Source: Catenaria anguillulae PL171 (taxonomy: Eukaryota; Blastocladiomycota; Blastocladiomycetes; Blastocladiales; Catenariaceae). From it: a stretch of 64,000 nt of DNA. Location of the stretch: contig MCFL01000008.1 in NCBI GenBank assembly GCA_002102555.1, positions 310,001 through 374,000 on the forward strand, in the 5' to 3' direction. Shown here piece by piece: positions 47,540-57,800 of this stretch; the first letter of the stretch is position 1; every line of letters begins with the position of its first letter. A model generated the notes under the pieces. The model was not told the DNA's origin. It ran no database searches and worked only from the letters and a program-made list of their open reading frames with translations. The position numbers and the translations under genes were made by a program.

Positions 47540-48778
47540 ATGACCACCGCCGCATCCGCCTCTGCCTCGTCATCGTCGGCTGCCGCCGCCACGGCTGCAT
47601 CCAACGGCGACCTTGAATTGCCCTGGTCCGTCATCCAGTTGATCTGATAGAGCAACGTTGGGGGTAGTGACTCACTCAGCACTCAAATGACAATCAGGGT
47701 CGAAAAGTACCGCCCAGCGACTCTTGACCAAGTCCTCGGCAACCCAGACACCATCTCGCGGCTGGCCGTGATTGCCTCCGAGGGCAACCTGCCCAACCTG
47801 ATCCTGTCCGGGTCGCCCGGTATCGGCAAAACCACCTCCATCTGGTGCCTGGCACACGCTCTGTTCCAGGGCGACCCGCACCTCGTCCGCGAAGCCGTTC
47901 TCGAACTCAACGCCTCAGACGACCGCGGCATTGACGTTGTGCGCAATCGCATCAAGATGTTTGCTCAAAAGAAGGTGACGCTGCCACCCGGGCGACACAA
48001 GATTGTGATCTTGGACGAGGCAGATTCCATGACGCCGGGCGCGCAGCAAGCACTCCGGCGCACCATGGAGATTTACTCGAGCACAACGCGGTTTGCCTTG
48101 GCGTGCAACCAGTCGAGCAAGATCATCGAACCCATCCAGTCGCGGTGCGCCATTTTGCGGTTTGCACCCGTGCCTGGCGAGCTTGTTGTCAAGCGCCTCA
48201 TGCATATTGCGCGCGCAGAACATGTCGAGGTGACGCCCGATGGGTGGGCCGCGTTGCAGTTTACGGCCGATGGCGATTTGCGCTTGGGCGTCAACCAGTT
48301 GCAGGCTGCGGCGGCCGCCACGCCGGAGGGAAAGCTTGTGGATGCCGAGCAAGTGTACAAGGTTTGTGATGTGCCGCCGCCCACGCACCTGGCCGGCGTG
48401 GTTAGGGCAACATATGCCGGCCAAGTCGAGCAGGCAGCGGATGGCGTGTTGGCGCTGGTCCACGCCGGATACTCCACGTTGGATGTGGTCACGACACTGT
48501 TTCGTGTGTGCAAGAATGCGGCCAGCATGGAGGCTCAGCAGCAGTCTGCTGCGGGTAGCGGCAGCGCAAGTCAAGGTGGTGCGGACGATGAGAGCCGTGT
48601 GGCTGCAAAGGTGGTCCTGCCCGAGTATGTCAAGTTGAGGTACTTGCAGCTGATTGGCGAGGTGCAAGTCAGGGTCTTGGAGGGCGTCACGTCACCTGTG
48701 CAGTTGGCTGGGTTGGTTGCAAAGATGTGTCGGGTGGTGATCCCGCCGCAGATGTTGGAGGTGCAAGCTGCAGCATGA
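47540..48778 (+). CDS. RFC4: Replication factor C subunit (yeast Rfc4 / human RFC2 type)
   Basis: Small subunit of the clamp loader that opens and loads PCNA at primer ends during DNA replication and repair. Exons 47540-47625 and 47698-48778 give 388 residues. The junction completes LPW-VEKYRP, the invariant RFC opening, across a 72-base intron with donor GTCCGT. RFC boxes follow in order: GSPGIGKTTS (Walker A), LNASDDRGID, HKIVILDEADSM (Walker B), GAQQALRRTME, RFALACNQSSKIIEPIQSRC (with the SRC arginine finger) and GDLRLGVNQLQ. GIGKTTS plus EADSMTPGAQQALRRTMEIYS points to the Rfc4 (yeast) rather than the Rfc2 or Rfc3 subunit. The N-terminus has a short Ala/Ser run. Confidence 0.95.
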
Positions 48779-49091
48779 GTCTAGCCCAGCGTTGTCCCGG
48801 AAATCGTGCATTACATCGTGGTGTGCCTTCAGTACCTCATTTGCCATCTTTTCAGAGTCAACAGTTTTCCGTCATTCAGGAGAATGTAGTCCGTCGTGTC
48901 CACTACTTCTTCATGAAATGATCGAGGAGCACCCTCATGCTGTATCAACCACAAAGGCAGGCTGCCATGGATCGCAGTCATTGCCAAGTCATCATCGACG
49001 CATCGTTCATTCGTTGGCACAGCAGGCCGCCCGAGACTTGGAACTCATTTTAAGCCCAAGGATCCTCGTTTTTGCTCGCCGTGAACCATGA
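48779..49091. other. Intergenic, no gene supported
   Basis: This spacer lies between RFC4 and family X copy 3, both on the plus strand. The final bases before the start (TACCCTCTGAAATGA, inside the 5' leader/start region) are shared with family X copy 2. Nothing else is recognised. Confidence 0.4.
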
Positions 49092-51505
49092 ATGCAATCC
49101 TCAGTACCCTCTGAAATGAACTCAAATGCATGCAGCCTTCTCCCGACCGAGATTTGGATCCCCATCTTGGGCTTGACGACTTTGTCCCCGTCGCTGCCGT
49201 CGGCCACTCGGTTCTTGACCGACCTGTTTGACTCTTATCATCACTTGCGTCTTTGGCCACGGAGACGCATTGCCCATTACCTGCTCTTGGCCCTCTACAA
49301 CTCGGACAATGCGTACCCCAAGAGCAACCTCCTTGTCGACCTCACGCCACACGAGCAGCTGGTTTATGCCAGCAAAGAGGGCGAACCCGACCATCCGCTG
49401 CAAGCGCTACTGCGCATCACCTCGGCTCCGCTCAACCGCACCCGTCCCGAATGCGCTATGGTCTACGACTTTTTGCTGCACTCGGACACTCTTTCCGCAA
49501 TCCTCTGGTCGCAGCCACAATTGGAATGCATGCCCGCTGACCAATCACTGCCCGAGCTCGTTGAGCAGTCCTTGTACGACCAATCGGCATGGGACGAGGA
49601 GACGGCGCTTGATCCGATTGTTGTCGCTTGCATCTACTCGACACACTTTGTTTACATTGGCGATACCGGCAAGCTTGCGCATACCCTCGACCTGCTCCTC
49701 AGTTTGCTCCCAAGCAGCGTCTCGCTTTCCACACCGCGCCAAGCTGCCTCGCCATTGCGCTGGTCGCTTGCTGCCGTTGATTCTCTGGCCCTCGGCAATG
49801 CCGCCCGCATATTTTGCGAGCAGGCCAGTATTGGCATTTATTCTTGGGAAGTCGAGTACTATGCAGAGTTTGGAAATAATCATCCCGATGACGATTTACC
49901 GTTTCGAATGACATTTCCCGAGTTTTTGGTTTGGTTGGCACTGTTTTACTGGCGGGTCGATGTGGCACAGTTCCTGGTGGATCGTTTGGATGTGGACGTG
50001 AGGGATGTGATGGAGCGAGTGTGGAACTTGCCCGAGCTTGTTGAGAGTGTACTTTGGTCGTCGCCGCGGCTCCAGAGGCATCAAGCTTTTGGAGATCGAG
50101 GTCCCTTGCAAGTCGAATGGATGAAGTATCATGGATGGCAAGTGGAGCGCGAATTTGATTTCAAAACCGACTCGATCAATCGTGCGCTCCAAGATCTATG
50201 CTCCCAGTTGCCCATCACCAGGGAAAGCTACCCGACATTTGTTGGATTACTGACAAGGTACACCGCGCACGGCACGCCAAGCAAAAGGATTCTTCGGCGT
50301 GCTTTTGACCTTGGGTTATGTACCCGAGTCGCCGCCTATGTGGAGTTTGACTCAAGTTGGGTAGATCCGGTTCCGTTCGTCATTGAGCATGCCGAGTTGG
50401 TCCAGCAGAAAGATGAGCTGGTCCGACTGCTGATGGCGCTTTTGCGCTGTCGGCACCAGTTTGATCTGGCAAAGCGGTTGGTTGCTCGTCTGCCCTGCCC
50501 ACACGAGGTCCTCTTGCAAGGTATGTTGGTAATTTCGCTGCACAATCATATTTGCCCAAAACGTCTGACTCAAAAATTTCATGTCCCGCTGCAATTCCAG
50601 CATTCCATGGCCTGCTTGAAGCAGATATCATAGTCAACCGCAGTCCAACTACCAACAATCAAGTTTATGCTGCATTGTTTGATGCCGGGTCCTCGCTCAC
50701 GGTCCCGGTCAACTGGACCAAATCGCTCTGCTCGCTCTCGCCCCGTCTCCCATACACACATGTTTCCAGTCTCATCAAGATATCTCATTCCCTTTCTGGT
50801 GCGCCCGCACTCAACTGCACTGCGCTTTTCCATCATTTCATGCGGCGGTCGCTTACGATCAGCAGCGATCGAAACTCGCTTGCCGACCTCGTCTACCTTC
50901 TCGGCACACTCATTCAATGTCTTGAGGCGTCGTCAGCACCAAATCCAGTGTGGCTGTATCTCCAAAAGAAACCGTCAAATGAGCTTCTTGCCCTGTGCGC
51001 CCACTTGCTGCTCCTTGTCTCACCACCCATCACTCAGCTTGCTCCTCCGGATCACGCTCGCATTCGCCACACCAACATCAAACTGTTCGTTGCATGTTCC
51101 TTTTCCGACCCAACTCAAACAGCAGCCAACTTGCATTCTCACGCCCACCTTGCGTCGTTGCTCACATCGGCGATCGTTCTTCCATCGCTCGACTTTGCTC
51201 CGCACTCGCTGACGTTACCTGCCCTTGACGAGTTACCCGACATGGTGTTTGCATTCGTGCAACTCGCACGTATCCATCTCGCACGAGTCTTGGTTCCGTG
51301 GCAAACAGCTCAAGGACTTCCGTTTTGGATCTGGGCGGTGGCCAAGCCGAGCCCGCAGGATGTGTCAAAGGAGGTGGTTGAGCGGGAGCTGAGGCGAATG
51401 GTGGAGGCGGTCGGATGGGATGCTGTGGAAAAGGTGATGCAAAAACAAGAGGGGACGCTTCCATATTGGGGTGACGATTTGCGGGCGAGAGTGACTGCGT
51501 TATGA
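49092..51505 (+). CDS. Family X copy 3, F-box-headed protein, intact
   Basis: The only uninterrupted member: exons 49092-50520 and 50601-51505, 777 residues. The 80-base intron (GTATGT donor, AATTCCAG acceptor) is in phase 1, at the same place as in copy 2. The N-terminus (SLLPTEIWIPILGLTTLSP) has the look of an F-box first helix. The remainder is predicted all-helical, with conserved blocks WPRRRIAHYLLLALY, HPLQALLRITSAPLNRT, AASPLRWSLAAVDSL, FLVWLALFYWRVDVAQFLV, VPFVIEHAELVQQKDELVRL, LLLLVSPPITQL and LPFWIWAVAKPSPQDVSKE. No enzyme motif is seen. A ubiquitin-ligase adaptor is a reasonable inference only. An in-frame ATG at 49116 aligns with copy 2's start and may be the real one. Confidence 0.8.
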
Positions 51506-51866
51506 GGTGATCGAAGAATCGAAGAATGACATATATTGGAAGACAATATGTGGTCTGTGGACCATCTATGTAGATTGGCTCGAAATGTAAATAAATCATT
51601 CCAAATTCTTATTTAACTCCATGCAAATCAATGGCCAAAGCAACTTCAGGCTGTGACTTGCGGGGATTCAAAGTTTGGCACCGACAACCTGACCCAACCT
51701 TGTCCTTCAATAGCAAACTAAAGCACGTCGGACCCGCCAAGCGCCAATATGGACCACCAAAAACTAGCCCACCCTCTTTCGCAGCCAATGAAGCTGGCCC
51801 ACCCACCACGACAACCGGCAACCCACTGCCACGTATTGAACCTTACCATCAGCGACCACTCTCATC
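51506..51866. other. Intergenic, 3' end of family X copy 3 and upstream of LRR gene
   Basis: This contains the poly(A) signal at 51590-51595. From about 51631 a frame is open on the plus strand toward the LRR gene but has no signal-peptide character. A missing first exon of the LRR gene may lie here. No other feature was recognised. Confidence 0.4.
51590..51595 (+). terminator. Poly(A) signal AATAAA
   Basis: AATAAA lies 85 bases after the stop codon of family X copy 3, a suitable polyadenylation signal for that transcript. Confidence 0.45.
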
Positions 51867-52997
51867 ATGCCCAGCACATCTCTGTCTGGTGGCCCGGGCG
51901 ACTGTGCCATTGCTCGTTCATTCGACTTTCGGCTTCAGACAGGTAATACGCCGGGCTGCTGCCCAGGTATCGATGTTTCCGATATCGACTGCCAGGGTTC
52001 GCGGGTCACGAGGGTGGCAGTCAGCGATCAAGACACTCGCGGGCCGATTCCATACAAAATTGGCGAATTGACCGAGCTATTGCGATTGTGGGCATACGGT
52101 AACAAGATGCCAGGCGAGTTGCCAAAAGGAATCGGAAATTTGAAGCACCTGACTCATCTGTGCGTGTTGATTTCTGTTTCCTTTCCCCATGCAGCGGGTA
52201 ATGGTTGCTAACGTGACCTTCGGCGGGCAGTATCCTTCATGAGAACCAGCTGTCCGGCTTTCTTCCCGACACGCTCTTCAACCTTAGAACCCTCGAAGTG
52301 CTTCGCCTGGAAAACAACAAGTTCACTGGACCTGTTCCGCTCCTCCCAGAAGCAACGTACGCATCCGCGCGTTTCGTGATGAACATGCTCTTACTTTCAC
52401 GTTTACCCAAACCTCAAACATCCGTCTATTCTGTTTCGAAATAGGGAATGTACTCTTGTTTCCGGGCCAACCGATGGCAACAAGTTCACCTGCCTCGCGG
52501 GCGATCCAACAAGGCACGTTGGTCCTTGCTACGACAACCTCCGCGGCGCCGGGGTCACTCAGCTGTGCCCACCAAGCGCTACCGCCACCAGCGCAATCGA
52601 CACATCGCAGCCTCCCGTGACGACTGGGTCATCATCAGCAACCATTGCCGTCATTGCAGCCGCCAGCGTTGCACTTATTGCGCTCCTTGTTCTTGGCATT
52701 GTACTGTACCGCGGCCGCCAGGCTTCCAGGGAACCGCAATCGGTGGAAATGGGTCCGGCGGATGATCCATCGCCGCCACTCCTTGGCGACGGCACTGGCT
52801 TGCATGCAAAGACTCCGTACACGGCCGTGCCAGTTCCAGCCGTTGAGCGAGACCAATTTCTAGACCTATGGTCGTCTCCCTCTCCAACCGAGTTCCCACC
52901 CTCACTGCCTGTATTGATGCCGGTTGATGGCGAGCAGGTGCGAGTGATGTTGGATGATATTGATCGCAAGCGTGATTATCTCGGCCAGGATCCGTAG
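51867..52997 (+). CDS. Single-pass membrane protein with extracellular LRRs
   Basis: Three exons, 51867-52159, 52231-52356 and 52445-52997, join to 323 residues. The N-terminal Cys-rich cap (DCAIARSF...CCPGIDVSDIDCQGSRVTRV) resembles plant-type LRR caps. It is followed by LRRs of the LxGxIP kind (RGPIPYKIGELTELLRL, PGELPKGIGNLKHLTHL, LSGFLPDTLFNLRTLEVL, NNKFTGPVP) and a C-terminal Cys pair. Then come a Ser/Thr linker, one transmembrane helix (TIAVIAAASVALIALLVLGIVL) followed by RGRQ, and a roughly 95-residue cytoplasmic tail without a kinase domain. The splice joins at THL-ILHEN and EAT-ECTL restore repeat spacing. No signal peptide is encoded at the first ATG, so an upstream exon may be missing. 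Likely a surface receptor-like protein; ligand unknown. Confidence 0.75.
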
Positions 52998-53193
52998 AGT
53001 CGCTTCTTATGTCCATTCAGCACGCAGACATACGTGACGCATGCAAGCAGTATCATTTTTCCTTCGGAGATTCTCACACTGGTATTCATATCGGGACATC
53101 GATTGCACGACCAGTGATGGTGTTGAAAACGTTTGAAAACGCCAACGATTCAACTTGCTCTGCTCGGAGTGAAAGACCTCAGTGTACTGCATC

Positions 53194-54285
53194 CTACTCA
53201 ATGCAATAGAATCGGAACCGAAGCCAATCAATGACCCAAGACTTGGCAACCCAAGAACGATGAATCTGACAACCTGACCCCGACAATCCAAAGTTACCAG
53301 CGTTTTCAAACTCGTCATCACCTTCATCCTCGTCGCCGGTGTGGTCTTGGTGCCATTGGTCCTCGTCCGAGTTGAGTTCCAACTGCTCAAACGACCCATG
53401 GCCACGGGCGGCGGACACCGAGGCTGTGGCAACGCCAACCAGCACAGGTGGCATGGATGGCTGAGCCGGTGCCATGACCCGAACGTTCCAGTGGGCGACA
53501 CGAGCTTGCTTTTCGAGCGACAACGTGGCCTTTGCGAATTGCTCCTTGATTTTGCCCGCGGCAGCTTTGAGCGACTTCTCAAAATCCTTCGCCATGGACG
53601 AAACCAATCCGTCCACCATCGAGTCAACCTTCTTCATCGTTTCGGCAGCGTCACCGGCAATCTGCTCGAGAAAGGTGTTGCTCTCGTAAATGTTTTGCAA
53701 GCGGCGCTGCGCCTCAATTTCTGCGTTCGTAGCTTGCCCGTGGTGTTTTCGGGAACGAACCTGGCAGGTAGCGCTGGGGGGGGGGGGGGGTGAGTGGTCC
53801 ATGCTTTGCTGGGAATGTAAAGCATGTGTTCAAGCGAGACCGTACCTGATCCGTGCAATAATGCCCTCCGCCTTCAGCTCGTCCTTCACAAACTGCATGA
53901 ACGCGTCCGTGTGATGGACAGACCAGCAGTCAAAGATCAACAACGCGGCCTTGACATCCGTTTTGGCCGACTCAGCGACGAGGTACGACTTGATGATACT
54001 CTTGACAAAGTGCTCAAGCGTCTCTTGGTTTGCCCATTGATTACCGGTTTTGCCGGACGGAATCCATTTGACGACTGGCGAATCGATCGCCTTGGAAACA
54101 GAAGCCATGGTCTTTCCTGAAAAGACGGCATGCGATGTGAGGCGGTTGTCGGACAAAGTTGATGTCACGGTGATGGTACAGGCCCGCTGTTCCTCTTTGC
54201 CGACAATCTTGACGTCGCGCGAGTTGAAAGTTTCATCTCCAAAAACACACAGGTGCCTTGGCCGTGGATGACTTGACACGTGCAA
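53194..54285 (-). CDS. DDE-transposase-derived gene, partial
   Basis: About 54240-53846 encodes part of a DDE superfamily (pogo/Tc1-type DDE_1) core: FGDETFNSRD, ACTITVTSTLSDNRLTSHAVFSG, GNQWANQETLEHFVKSII and LLIFDCWSVH, the last two blocks matching the second acidic motif of the family. An intron (53845-53761) joins IARIR to FVPENTTGKL, the usual VPxNTT segment. After this the frame changes by one missing base and continues as a helical region (NAEIEAQRRLQNIYESNTFL, SSMAKDFEKSLKAAAGKI) with an acidic tail. The expected third catalytic acid (a QPxD-like block) and the N-terminal helix-turn-helix are not seen. Either a decayed DNA transposon or a captured transposase domain fused to new sequence. 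No terminal inverted repeats were found. Confidence 0.5.
53776..53790. repeat. G15 homopolymer
   Basis: Fifteen consecutive Gs. On the minus strand they form the poly-C stretch just before the 3' splice site of the DDE-derived gene's intron, so they may act as its pyrimidine tract. Length is likely to be unstable or miscounted. Confidence 0.85.
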
Positions 54286-54458
54286 CCAGGGGAACTAAGA
54301 GGGTGCAACTGACGATGCAGCCACTTTTGCGAGAGCATTAACGTGGGTCTGTCGGGAAGGAGCAGAACAAAAGTGAGTGGGACTAGAGTGGAAAGATTTG
54401 AGCAGCCCGACACAGCCAACATACACGAGGGCCCGGTTTCAGATCTGACAGTGACTAC

Positions 54459-54716
54459 CTACCCACCGTTGAACGTCGATTGGTTGCATATCGGGGAGGG
54501 TGTGGCTGGGTCGGCCGATTGATGGAAAGTTGAGCGCACACTGGCGAGCGGACTGGCGAGACGGACCCGGGCTGCTGCCTTGCCTCGCTCCTGAATGATG
54601 CGTTGGCGGTCTTCGGGCGTGACGTCAATATCAGGGAGCGGATCGAGCCCATCATCTTCCATGCTGGCGAGTGTATGGGCGACCGCGGAGTGAGCGAGTT
54701 TTGTGGAGGCGGGCAT
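54459..54716 (-). CDS. Possible N-terminal exon of the DDE-derived gene
   Basis: An open stretch with ATGs at 54716 and 54662 encodes an acidic start (MEDDGLDPLPDIDVTPEDRQ) and a helix (RIIQERGKAAARVRLAS). It stops soon after a possible GTAGGT donor following FNGG. It lies 170 bases upstream of the transposase-like exon and may belong to the same transcript. No domain was recognised. Confidence 0.3.
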   Translation of the reverse strand: MPASTKLAHSAVAHTLASMEDDGLDPLPDIDVTPEDRQRIIQERGKAAARVRLASPLASVRSTFHQSADPATPSPICNQSTFNGG

Positions 54717-54870
54717 GTGTGAGCTATTGATCACATAAATAAATACTGCTGGTGCATGTGGGCAAACGTTTGCACACACGAAGAAGGATCAGCGAAACGT
54801 TGTGGTCTGTACAAGTCAGGAAACATACAAGATGTATGAATGTATTTACAATGCTAAAAAGAGTCTACAC

Positions 54871-57800
54871 TTACAACCTCCTCACGCCCCAGGCCTTTTC
54901 ATCCCCAAACACCGCAACTGCTCGACACCAGCAACCTTGATCGACGCTTGCCAGCGCCAGCACGACCCGGCGATACATGTCCGCCTGGTCTTCGTACAAC
55001 TGCTCCAATGTAGGCACGACCGCGGATGGCGGTGCGGCCAACACCCGTTCCCTCACGCAACCCGACATGGAGTCAATTCCATCCGCATCCTCATCAGCGC
55101 CAACATCCATGGCCACCTCGCTCGCCTCCATGGCCGACACGGCCCAAACCGCCGTCGCACGCACACTCGCCACCTCGCTGGCAGCCAGTGGCACCACCGC
55201 GTCCAACACATTCAACCACATGGCATGATCGCGAGCCGGATGGTTGCCCAATGCACGCAGCGTCGACAAACAAGTGCGTGCAATTGAACTCACATGCGCC
55301 CGATGCACCGCCGTGCGCGTCGTCAACGCTGCCATGGCCCGAGCAATCGCCAACACGGTCGGCAAACTGTTGGTAGTTTCCGCAACATGGTGCAAGCACG
55401 GCAGGATACCCGTCGTGTACACTGCGCGATCGGCCGCCGAAGCAATGTCTTCATCCTGGTGCGACGTGAGCACACATGCGTGCAGAGCAATGCGCAAGGC
55501 ATCTTGTACGTGCACTGCGGCCGTGCCCAGTGGCGCCGATGAGAGCAGCTGGACAGTGTCAAACACGTGGCGATGCAAGAAGGTGGTCAGATCCTTGGCC
55601 GAACGCATGGTCGATTCCAAGAACATGAGCATCCATCCACGTTCACGCGACGCGCGGTTGAGCATGTCATTGAGCGCTGGGATGCCGTCCATGTCGAGCA
55701 ATGGCCGCGACAAGAGGGCAAGGTGCACGGGCTCGTAGGCGTCGTGGTCGGGGCGCAATAAGAGGGCGACGGCTTGGGCAAGGAATGTGGTGATGACTGC
55801 GGGAAGGCGGACCAGTTCGTCATCGTCACGGGATGGAATTTGCTGCCGGAGAAGGTCGAGGGTGCGCACGAGCGATGCCTTGCCCTTGAGGTTCGATGTC
55901 TGGGTTCGAGACAATGGACATTGGTCAGAGAACGCCGCGAACTGGGCAACGGAACAGAGAGGCGATGAAACAACGTACATCGATCAAGTTGGAAAACTCA
56001 TCCAACACAGCCAACCCGGCCCGCCTGGTTGTCTCGTACTCGCTCGCCAACGCAGCAATCGCCAGCCCAACGAGATTCTTTTCGAGCAAAGTGCGCAACT
56101 CGAGGGCATTGCCCTGCTCGAGATACTTGATGGCCAACGACAAAAAGAACCGCGGGTCATACGCCATGTTCGCGTCGCTCGCCTCAGCCAACACACTTTG
56201 CATCGCACCCACACTGGGCTCCACGTCCAACACATCCACATCCAACGGGAAGTACCTGACGGTGCGCAACATGGTCTCGGCCTGAATCAAGTCGAGCGAC
56301 TCTTCAAATGTGCGCGGCCCGCCCAATCCCGTGGTTGTTGGCGGCTTGCCCCAAAACAAGAGCAGTTGACCCAAATTGGTGGCGGCTTGCGACTCGTACA
56401 AATGGAACATGGCGTAAATGAGGTGGTCACGAGGGTGCATGGTGGCCTTGTACATGCCAATGAGGGTATACAAATGGTCTTGCTTACACAGGCGCGAGGG
56501 CGCAGACGACATGAGTGCGCGGGCAATGGAGAGCAAATGCACAAGATGCGCTGGGGTTGTCGAGGATTCGTCTGCATGCGCTGCAGCAGCGGCCGACATG
56601 ACCTGAGCGAGGATTTCGGCGACAATCGTGGGCGTGTGCTTGGCAAGCCAGTGGGCTGACCAAGCATGAGCCAGCTTGAGCGCGGCCTTGGCTGTTGCCG
56701 AATGGATGGCGGCATCAATCCCGACCAAGACCTTGACCAGCGCAACGGCATCATCGACCTCGACCATGAGCTCGTCTCCCTCCTTGGGCAACACCTTGCT
56801 GATAAAAGCATACACGGCTGCAGGCACGGAATCCCCACGGCGTACAATCATAGCCGCAATCTTCTTGAAGTACTCGGCCAACTTTTCGGCGTCACCGGCG
56901 CACGCGCGGTACCCAACCACAACCGATGCCAACGTCGGCATCACATCGGGCCTGGGTACCACTTGATCCCACCCAATACACTCGGCCACGACCAATGCAA
57001 CCCTCAAACTCGCAGTGCTCGCCACTACGGCCGGCGACACCTTGGCCAACACGTGCTTGACCTTATTGACATCCACTCCGTCAATCCACTGGAGAGCAAA
57101 CGTGGGCATTTCGCCAATCGCCACAGATGCATCCACGAGCGCCTCGACCAGGTCCAAATCGAGCGACTCGTCCACAATGTCGACCAGCCGCACATGGAAC
57201 TTGGATGAGTACCGCGCCAAGATGGTGGCCAATGCCTTCTTCGGCCCAGCATTCACAACCTGTGCACCAGCAATCCGATCCAAGCAGTCGACGGGCAGCT
57301 GCTCAACATCCACCGACTCGGCGTCTCTGCCCACCTGCGCGGTGACCTTGGATCGCAGCAATGGGTACTTGCCACTCAACACTTGGACCATCAACTCAAT
57401 GCGCGCCTCGGACACATCGGGTGCCGTAAACAAATGCATGGCCACGGCCGCAGGCACCGTGTCGAGCGCAGGTAACAGCGTGAGCCACTGGCGAGCAGAC
57501 AACCGCGTGGTGGGCACGTCCGCGAGCGCCAAGCGCAAGTTGAGAGCCGTGTAAACGGCAACGATGGCGTGTGCGTGCGAATTGGTCACTGGGGCTTGCT
57601 CGTCGTCGCCTGAAACAATCAGCGATCGGAACTGCTTGGCAACGGCTTCCACAACCACCGCGTCGAGCTCGCTCGGCACTTGGCGCACGGTAAACTCGGC
57701 AACGGCCTCTGGATCGCGCGCAAGCGCACGGGCAAGCGCAGGGTGCGTGTAAATGGTGACAAGTTGCGAGGCCCGAACAGTGTCCGAGTCGGTGTTGTCA

